Source of the DNA: Moesziomyces globuligerus
Taxonomy: Eukaryota > Basidiomycota > Ustilaginomycetes > Ustilaginales > Ustilaginaceae
Direction of reading: 5' to 3'
DNA length: 64,000 bases
Assembly (NCBI GenBank): GCA_030849465.1
Contig: JARVLF010000006.1
Coordinates: forward strand, 868,001-932,000
A program made the translations under genes and the position numbers. The number at the start of each line of letters is the position of its first letter. Within the stretch, counting starts at the first letter, position 1. Of the stretch, positions 57,807-64,000 are shown piece after piece. Under the pieces are notes generated by a model. It did not search any database and was not told the origin of the DNA. It saw only the letters and a list, made by a program, of their open reading frames with translations.

Positions 57807-60260
57807 ATGACGTCTCCTCTGCGTCGATCGACGCGCAGCACGAGGAACGCTGACGCCGCAGCCACCTCGCCAGAGCCATCCGCCATGTCGCCCTCTGCAT
57901 CACCCAGCAAGGCCGATCGCAAGCGCAAGCGCGTCGACGATCCCAACGAACAACCAGGCGACCTTCAGCCGGGGAAGCCGCAGTCGTCAGCTGCCACATC
58001 CAGCAGCATTCAGAACGGCCAGCCCGAGGCTCCGGGTGCATCAGATAATGTCAATGGCACCAACGACGCTGCGCCAGACGGTCACAGCTCGAAGAAGGCG
58101 CAGCTGCCTCGACACTTGCAGGCGCTTCTCGGCATTTCCAGCTCCAGCACTTCCCAGCACCGCCAACCCAACAAAGCCGACCAAAAACTGCTCGGAGAGG
58201 TCGCGGAATTGGTACTGCTCGAAGAAGACGCCGCAAAGCTGCTCGCGATCGTCAACACCTTGGATGTCGCGCACCTTCCCGCCACCGGCTTGCGATCGGA
58301 TGTCAAGGGTAAATCGCGCAGCACCAAGGGCCCGTCCACAGCAGCTGACAGCATTCAGGCGATCTTGCGACCGGGCACACCTCTGCGTGACCTGAGAGCG
58401 CATCTGCTCAGCGCGAGGGAGCCACTCCTGGCAAAACCGGACGTGGCCCAGCATTTGCACGCTGCTCAGACCGCTGCTCCTTCCGAGGCGTTGTCCAAAG
58501 ACCTCGCGCACCTCTCGAGTCTCACCCTCGTCCTAGGGCTCGTCGACCAGCTTGCATCCCGTCTCCGCGACTCCGATCCGCGGACCGCCACTGTCAAAAG
58601 CCGGCTGCTTTGTGCCGACGTCGAAAGGCGAGCGCAGCTCCTGGAGAGCAAGGTTACTCAGAAATCCAGCAAGGGAAAGATTGCGGCAAACGAAAGCGGC
58701 CACATCCAGGCTGCGCCTTCTGAACGTCCGGCCGAGGATGAGCCGACAAACAGATACGCTCTGCATATGCGCCTCCCTCGAGGAGACTACTTCACCAAGG
58801 CCGTCCCGCTCGATCGACAACAGCTCATGCAGCTCGATCCCGCCCAGGCCGACCTTGTGCAGATCAGTGCGCAGAGCGAAGAGCAGATGCGCACGCTCAA
58901 ACGACAGGGTCACGTACCCACGCCCACTCTCGGACAGAGACTTGGCAGAAGCACGCATCGAACCCGAAGCGAGTCGAAACGATCTATGCATCCCAGGCTC
59001 CAGCCAGTGACGTATCTCAACTACGGCAACTACGCTTCGTTCGCGCCAACATACGACTCGTCGACATCCACGATCAGCTATGCCACCAGCACTGCGCTCT
59101 GGCGCAGCTCCGCGCGAGCTCACCACGTGCTGTCGCTTGCATGGGGCGAGAGGCCCTTCCTGGAAGACGCTCTGCTCGAAGATGAGGACGAGGAAGATGT
59201 CGCGGCTCCCGCTCCGGTCTCGCGCGTCAACGGAGACTCGGCACAAATCGACGCTGAAGGCGACGTCGACATGGCCGAGCCGCTGGACGACGATGTCACT
59301 GCGGCGCTCAACGATCTGCTCAACGGCGTCGACCGGGAGAGCCTAGCCGAGAGCTTGGACAAGCTGGGACAGGACGAGCTGATCACGTCGCATCTGCGAT
59401 TCAACATGATGCTGCTCCATCGCCTGCAGGAATTCCAGTGGGCACGTCTGCGACGTTCCTACGGTCCCAGCGCATCTTCACGCAGGCCAGTCGCTGTAGC
59501 AGAGGAGGAGTTGCCGAGTGCAGACGAAGAGGCAACGGCCGCGCTGCTGTTGGAATCTCTGGGCTCCTTGGTGGCGCTGCAGCCGCGTGCCGTCGACCTT
59601 GCCACTGAGGCTGTCGAAGGCGTGGTGCCGGAGGCGGACAAGCTGCGCGCCTTCTCGGCAAGCAGCGGCGCCATCGACCCGGATCTCCTCGGTGACGTGC
59701 GTGACGGCTTCTGGGGAGCGCTGGACGCCAATGTGGTCAAGGTGACAAAGACCGGCGTGGTCGCGGCCGAGACGCCACTGATGCTGCGCGACGACGTCAC
59801 CGTCAGGCTGGCAGACGGCAGTGGATCCAAGGCCAAGAAGACCTCGCGCAGGATGGGGCCCGGTGGTACGCAGGTCGAGGAGCGCAGCCGCGGGACGCTG
59901 GAGCGATTCGCGTCGAGCCGGGCGTACGATCACGGCAACGACCGACACGATGTCGAGCCACCAAGGGTGCCAGGCACTCCGAATGCAACCCCAGCTCGAA
60001 AGGGAGATGACACGCCGTCGGCGATGCGGCCGATGGCCCAGGCAATGTCCCAAGCCTCGCCGATGCCGAATGCACGCGTCCACGCAGGATATGGGCCTGG
60101 CGCAGGACAGGGCATGACACCGCAGGCACAGCGCCTCATGCCAGGACCGAATGCTTCGTTCGCATTCGCAAGTCCCCAGGGCGGCCTCGCCCACCTCGCC
60201 CGTCCAATGCCCCACCAGCAACCCGCCTTTGCTCAGTCGCCATCCAGGCAGGCTCACTGA
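57807..60260 (+). CDS. conserved nuclear protein, Rsc58-like candidate
   Basis: A single exon encodes 817 aa from the ATG at 57807 (MTSPLRRSTRSTRN). The frame is open a further 25 codons upstream. A basic stretch ADRKRKRVDDP near residue 35 is a likely nuclear signal. Residues 110-290 are helical, with charged heptad-like patterns. The most distinctive part is PTPTLGQRLGRSTHRTRSES then VTYLNYGNYASFAPTYDSST (about 370-425), followed by LSLAWGERPFLEDALLEDED and a second helical block, and a Pro/Gln/Met-rich tail. A PTLG...SFAP-D-S pattern is what I remember from fungal Rsc58-like subunits of the RSC remodelling complex. It rests on memory of short motifs. The gene is followed head-to-tail by cdc20. 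Confidence 0.6.
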   Translation: MTSPLRRSTRSTRNADAAATSPEPSAMSPSASPSKADRKRKRVDDPNEQPGDLQPGKPQSSAATSSSIQNGQPEAPGASDNVNGTNDAAPDGHSSKKAQLPRHLQALLGISSSSTSQHRQPNKADQKLLGEVAELVLLEEDAAKLLAIVNTLDVAHLPATGLRSDVKGKSRSTKGPSTAADSIQAILRPGTPLRDLRAHLLSAREPLLAKPDVAQHLHAAQTAAPSEALSKDLAHLSSLTLVLGLVDQLASRLRDSDPRTATVKSRLLCADVERRAQLLESKVTQKSSKGKIAANESGHIQAAPSERPAEDEPTNRYALHMRLPRGDYFTKAVPLDRQQLMQLDPAQADLVQISAQSEEQMRTLKRQGHVPTPTLGQRLGRSTHRTRSESKRSMHPRLQPVTYLNYGNYASFAPTYDSSTSTISYATSTALWRSSARAHHVLSLAWGERPFLEDALLEDEDEEDVAAPAPVSRVNGDSAQIDAEGDVDMAEPLDDDVTAALNDLLNGVDRESLAESLDKLGQDELITSHLRFNMMLLHRLQEFQWARLRRSYGPSASSRRPVAVAEEELPSADEEATAALLLESLGSLVALQPRAVDLATEAVEGVVPEADKLRAFSASSGAIDPDLLGDVRDGFWGALDANVVKVTKTGVVAAETPLMLRDDVTVRLADGSGSKAKKTSRRMGPGGTQVEERSRGTLERFASSRAYDHGNDRHDVEPPRVPGTPNATPARKGDDTPSAMRPMAQAMSQASPMPNARVHAGYGPGAGQGMTPQAQRLMPGPNASFAFASPQGGLAHLARPMPHQQPAFAQSPSRQAH

Positions 60261-60792
60261 AGCGTGCCGCACGCTGTGTCCAGGAAGGGACGTGCACGGC
60301 ATCGGAGCGTCACGGTAACTTGTTAGCTCCTAATTTTCTGTCATGTCACCGTTCATTCACCAAGATGGCCCGTTGTGCGAGCGTCTGAGTCCACTTCCTC
60401 TACCTTGTCAGGTGCAGTTGCGAATCTGTCGTGATGCTCTTGAGCCTGAGCTATCGCAATTTACATTTGTTAGATCGTCATCCGTTTCGACCTCACGTGA
60501 CCTCCAAGGCGCGGTAAGTGTTGGTCTTTCAGCGTGGCCTTCAGAGCCGCTCAACGTAGAATTTATTCGAGGCGCAGCTTCGAGGCTCAGCTGCTGAGCG
60601 GCGCAGCGATTCCGCCCCGTGCGCATGTCGCATCTCTGATGACACAGCGTTGGCGCTCTCATACTGCTCGCCATCCATCTTTCGTGGTCACCGCAAGACA
60701 CTTTCCAAGCGGATACGAGAAACACCATACATGCAAACCGCGCTGCCCTCGATACTGAGAAGCAGACGGTCACCAGTACACGAGCATCAGCC
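60261..60792. other. intergenic region before cdc20
   Basis: 532 bp with the 3' end of the Rsc58-like gene and the cdc20 promoter. There is no ORF with recognisable features. Confidence 0.6.
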
Positions 60793-62439
60793 ATGGCTTC
60801 AAGACTAGGAGGAAACGGAATTGCTATGGATTCGCCCCTCAAGGATGTCGCTGCGAACATGCGCGACATGAAGCTCGGCACTTCGCCCTCCAAGAGCGCT
60901 GGGCTCAAAGGCGCACCCGGCCGTCTCGGTCTGTCAAGGAAGGACCGGCTGGATACGGTGCCATCTGCGTCCGCGGACCTCAAGGTCGGCATCACAAGGG
61001 ACTGGCAGGGCCCAGACAAGTCGTTCAAGCCCAAGGTCGCCGCGAGCATCTCGCGCGGAGATCGATACATTCCCAACCGGGAGCTGAAACGATCGACGAC
61101 GCCCCACGCCCACGAAGGCGACGGCGATACGATCCGTTCCCAGATGAGCGATGCCACGGACCCGAACATCGCGGCCAACATTGCTGCTGCCAACGCCAAT
61201 CCGACCGATCTCGAGGGTCACCCGTCGTTCGAGGACTCGGTCTCCGGCGAGATGAGTCAGCGCATCCTATCCTTCTCAGCGGCCCCACCCAGCTCTTTGG
61301 CCAATCCGGACGTTAGGAGCCGCTATGCTATGACCAAGCCCAAGTCGACGCTGCCGAGCAGCTTGCAGAGTGCAGGCCGCCGACGGATCCCAACCACCGC
61401 AGAGAGGACGCTGGACGCACCGAGTGTGGTGGGCGACTTTTACTACAACTTGCTCGACTGGTCGTCGACCAACATAGTGGCAGTGGCGCTGCAGACCAGC
61501 TTGTGGATCTGGAACGGCAACACGGGCGATGCGTGCGCGCTCCTGGATACATCCACGCATTCCGAAAAGGTCGGCGGCGGAGGGCTGATCACGGGCGTAC
61601 GATGGGATGTCGATGGCAATGTCCTGGCGGTGGGACTGGAGGGAGGCTTCGTGCAGATCTGGGATGTGGAGTCGAGCACGAGGATGCGTACGCTCAAACC
61701 GAATGGCGATGGAGGTGCGGATCATGCTTCGGTCAATGTGGCGGCGTGGGCACCGGATGGAACGCTGAATGCGGGATTTCAGAGTGGGATCATCCGCGAA
61801 TACGACGTCCGGGAAAGAGACGCTGTCACGAGGACGCTGGAGAAGGCGCATCACGGTCCAGTCTGCGGCATGGAATGGCGGTCGGATAGCGCGCTCATGG
61901 CATCCGGTGGCAACGACAATGTGGTCAAGGTGTGGGATCGCCGAACCTCGGTGGCCAAGATGCGCAAGGAGAATCACCAGGCTGCGGTCAAGGCGCTGGC
62001 GTGGTGTCCGTACAACCTGAGCCTGCTTGCGACGGGCGGCGGAACGAGCGACCGCAACATCCACTTCTGGAACACGACGCAGAACTCGCGCACCATGACC
62101 ATCGCCACGGGCGCCCAAATCACCTCGCTCCACTTCGCTCCGCACTACCGCGAAATCGTCTCGACCCACGGTCTCGGTACGACCGAGTCGAGCAAGGGGC
62201 TGATCAACATCTGGTCCCATCCGTCCGGCACCAAGGTCGCCGAAATCGAGGCGCACGAGAAGCGCGTACTCCATTCGAGCCTCAGTCCGGATGGCGAGGT
62301 GCTCGCCACCGTCAGTGACGACGAAGAGCTCAAGCTCTGGAGGATCTTTGAAAAGCAGGCCGAATCGACCAAGGGCGGAAAGCCGACAGGCATGACCTCG
62401 CATGCCAGCGGATCGGCCAGCGTCCGCACCCTCCGATGA
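60793..62439 (+). CDS. cdc20: Cdc20/Slp1 APC/C activator
   Basis: A single exon encodes 548 aa. The C-box-like DRYIPNR lies at about residues 90-96. SGEMSQRILSFS near 152 precedes the WD40 propeller (about 195-520). The propeller begins with the family phrase RTLDAPSVVGDFYYNLLDWS and contains NHQAAVKALAWCPYNLSLLA and GGTSDRNIHFWNT. Cdc20 recruits and activates the anaphase-promoting complex at metaphase to destroy securin and cyclin B. DFYYNLLDWSS is shared by Cdc20 and Cdh1. Conservation near the N-terminus (SPLKDVAANMRDMKL) and the order of motifs favour Cdc20. The protein ends in RTLR, where most activators end in Ile-Arg. Confidence 0.92.
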   Translation: MASRLGGNGIAMDSPLKDVAANMRDMKLGTSPSKSAGLKGAPGRLGLSRKDRLDTVPSASADLKVGITRDWQGPDKSFKPKVAASISRGDRYIPNRELKRSTTPHAHEGDGDTIRSQMSDATDPNIAANIAAANANPTDLEGHPSFEDSVSGEMSQRILSFSAAPPSSLANPDVRSRYAMTKPKSTLPSSLQSAGRRRIPTTAERTLDAPSVVGDFYYNLLDWSSTNIVAVALQTSLWIWNGNTGDACALLDTSTHSEKVGGGGLITGVRWDVDGNVLAVGLEGGFVQIWDVESSTRMRTLKPNGDGGADHASVNVAAWAPDGTLNAGFQSGIIREYDVRERDAVTRTLEKAHHGPVCGMEWRSDSALMASGGNDNVVKVWDRRTSVAKMRKENHQAAVKALAWCPYNLSLLATGGGTSDRNIHFWNTTQNSRTMTIATGAQITSLHFAPHYREIVSTHGLGTTESSKGLINIWSHPSGTKVAEIEAHEKRVLHSSLSPDGEVLATVSDDEELKLWRIFEKQAESTKGGKPTGMTSHASGSASVRTLR

Positions 62440-63167
62440 TGTCCTTGCACCGTCCACGCTGTGTCTGCTCTGTTTATTCCTGCCCTTCTCATTTGCTACT
62501 ATACCACATGCATGTCTCCATCCATGACTTTCTCACTGGCAATCTTATCTGCTTCTCTGCAACGGCCCGGTCGTCTTTGAGATGCGGAACATGTCGCTCC
62601 AAGTCGGGCGCTTCTTCTGTGTTAGGTTTCGAGGCAGAGGCGTCCCCGCGCGCACACCGTCGGGGAGGAAGGCGCGTCCAGTCGCGCTTGGCGTGTCGCG
62701 TTAAGTGCTCTATCATTTACGCGTCGGGCGAGCTGTTGTTTCGCCCGGACGACTCGCGTTCCAGTGCTGGCGAAAATTGGGCACTTGATCGACGCGAATG
62801 CGTCTGCGCTCGTATACACACAGCTTGGCTGCCGCACAGAGGCGCCCCGGGTTGTGTGCGCTTCAGACGAGGCCAGTAGCGGCAAACGACACAGGGCCAG
62901 TGCAGCAAAAAGCAACACGCGCACTCGCGCAAAGGCGCCCATCTCGAGCAAGTTCAACACCCACGCTCTGCACACAAGCAAGAGTGCGCAGCAGTCCTTC
63001 GGCCACTCCTTGCATCCGCAACACCATCGACTCTCACCTCATCCGACTCCATCCTGCTATCCTGGACTCCATCGGACTAAGGTCTCCATCTACAGCTTCG
63101 CTTCTTGTAAAGAGTCGATCGCAGTAGCCGTCGTAGACCGCAACGAGCGCGGAAAGACAAGCACACC
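62440..63167. other. intergenic region between cdc20 and mcm4
   Basis: 728 bp with the cdc20 3' end and the mcm4 promoter. The last 200 bp are C-rich and T-rich. No other gene is seen. Confidence 0.6.
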
Positions 63168-64000
63168 ATGTCGACACCGGGTGGTCCCCCAAGCGACGCA
63201 GACATGCGGGACGCTGAACAGCGCACGCCGCTCGCTCCAGCTTCGCTCTCGAACCGAAACCCAGCCGCAGCAGCCTCATCGCCTCTGGCGTTCCCTTCCA
63301 GTAGCCCGCTGAAGAGCCAGGCATCAAGCATTAGAGCACCGCAGAGCTCCATTGGAGGTAAGTCCTTTCTCTTTCTGATATACACAGGATGGCACCGGGC
63401 CGAGTGCTGACCCTCACTGCCGTCCGTCATCTTTCTTCAATAAATCAGCTTCGTCGCCGCTTCACTTCCCCACATCATCACCCTCGGCGAGGACTTCGAG
63501 GGGGCAAAGGACCCCGATCGCCTCGGCACGCCGCAGCCACAATGCCGAAAACCGCCTGCCCTCGAGCAGCAGCGGCATGAGCCGTCTCGATGAACCCCTC
63601 TTCTTTCCCAGCTCCGGCGGTACCACGCCCCGCCACCAACGCCGCGGCGAGATCCACTCGTCCGTCGCCCTCTCCTCCCCCTCGATGCTGAGGAGAAACC
63701 GCCTCAACCAGGCAAGCATGCAGGCTGTCCAGGGTGGCGACACCATGCCCTCGCGTGCGTCGTCCGTGTTCGGCGGCAGCCAGCACACCGTCGATCAGAA
63801 CAGCGATGCCCTCAGCCTCTCCCAGCACGGCGTCACCAGCGATGCTGCTGGCCCGGCGCAGGACGGCGTCAGCAAGGTCATTTGGGGCACCAATGTCTCG
63901 ATTGGCGAGACCATGGAGATGTTCCGAGGCTTCCTGCGCGGCTTCCGCCTCAAGTACAGATGGGCGCACGCCAAGAAGACTGGGATGCCGCTCCCGCCCG
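63168..64000 (+). CDS. mcm4: Mcm4 replicative helicase subunit (N-terminal part, runs off window)
   Basis: Exon 1 is 63168-63357 and exon 2 starts at 63449 after a 91-nt intron (GTAAGT donor, TCAG acceptor). The frame is open to the right edge, giving about 247 visible residues. The N-terminus is Ser/Pro-rich and contains the Mcm4-type segment SSPLHFPTSSPSARTSRGQR, a region that is phosphorylated by DDK and CDK in this family. Then VIWGTNVSIGETMEMFRGFL and GFRLKYRW mark the start of the MCM N-terminal domain. Mcm4 is part of the Mcm2-7 helicase. The ATPase core lies beyond the window. Confidence 0.88.

Overview
This 64 kb window looks like chromosomal DNA of a smut fungus (Basidiomycota, Ustilaginomycotina; Ustilago/Sporisorium-like). 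The DNA is GC-rich. Most genes have no intron or a few short ones (about 70-120 nt, GTAAGT-type donors, CTGAC-like branch sites). One gene encodes an APSES protein matching StuA/Ust1, the smut regulator of dimorphism and sporulation. The exact species cannot be decided from the sequence alone. I see no transposon, CRISPR array, tRNA or secondary-metabolite cluster. This is a housekeeping and regulatory region.

Layout. 1-6.4 kb: a conserved fungal protein of unknown function running off the left edge (-), a Csn12/PCID2-type PCI protein (+) and a Bud21/UTP16-like ribosome-biogenesis protein (-). 6.4-9.8 kb: an Rxt2-like subunit of the Rpd3L histone deacetylase complex (+). 9.8-15.5 kb: a 3.85 kb non-coding stretch leading into ust1 (+). 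16.6-22.4 kb: a Bck1-type MAPKKK of the cell-wall-integrity cascade (-). 23.6-26.0 kb: a paxillin-like LIM protein (-). 27.9 kb: a dispersed 5S rRNA gene (+). 28.2-33.8 kb: Met22/Hal2 phosphatase (-), an NTF2-like membrane protein (+), a tiny Tom6-like tail-anchored protein (-) and the mitochondrial dicarboxylate carrier Dic1 (-). 35.8-37.2 kb: a C2H2 transcription factor (-). 40.0-43.6 kb: a Vps3/Vps39-family tethering subunit (-). 44.4-50.4 kb: Vps4 (+), Mtr10/transportin-3 (+) and Rab11/Ypt31 (-). 52.6-55.4 kb: a Nur1-like nuclear-envelope protein (+) and a TIS11-type tandem CCCH protein split over four exons (-). 57.8-64 kb: an Rsc58-like nuclear protein, Cdc20 and the start of Mcm4 (all +).

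The genes form no operon-like pathway. Loose themes are membrane traffic (Vps3/39-like, Vps4, Rab11), nuclear transport and chromatin (Mtr10, Nur1-like, Rxt2, Rsc58-like), the cell cycle (Cdc20, Mcm4) and signalling or development (Bck1, Ust1, C2H2, LIM). Many pairs are divergent and share 0.6-2.4 kb intergenic promoters. Exon joins given here were worked out by eye from splice consensus, reading frame and family motifs.

I did not find a convincing previously undescribed system. The observations most worth checking are the dispersed 5S gene with a coupled pair in helix II, the TIS11 gene with a 33-nt microexon inside its second finger, the long ust1 upstream region, the two-start Met22, and the unexplained splice-donor cluster between the Rab11 and Nur1-like genes.
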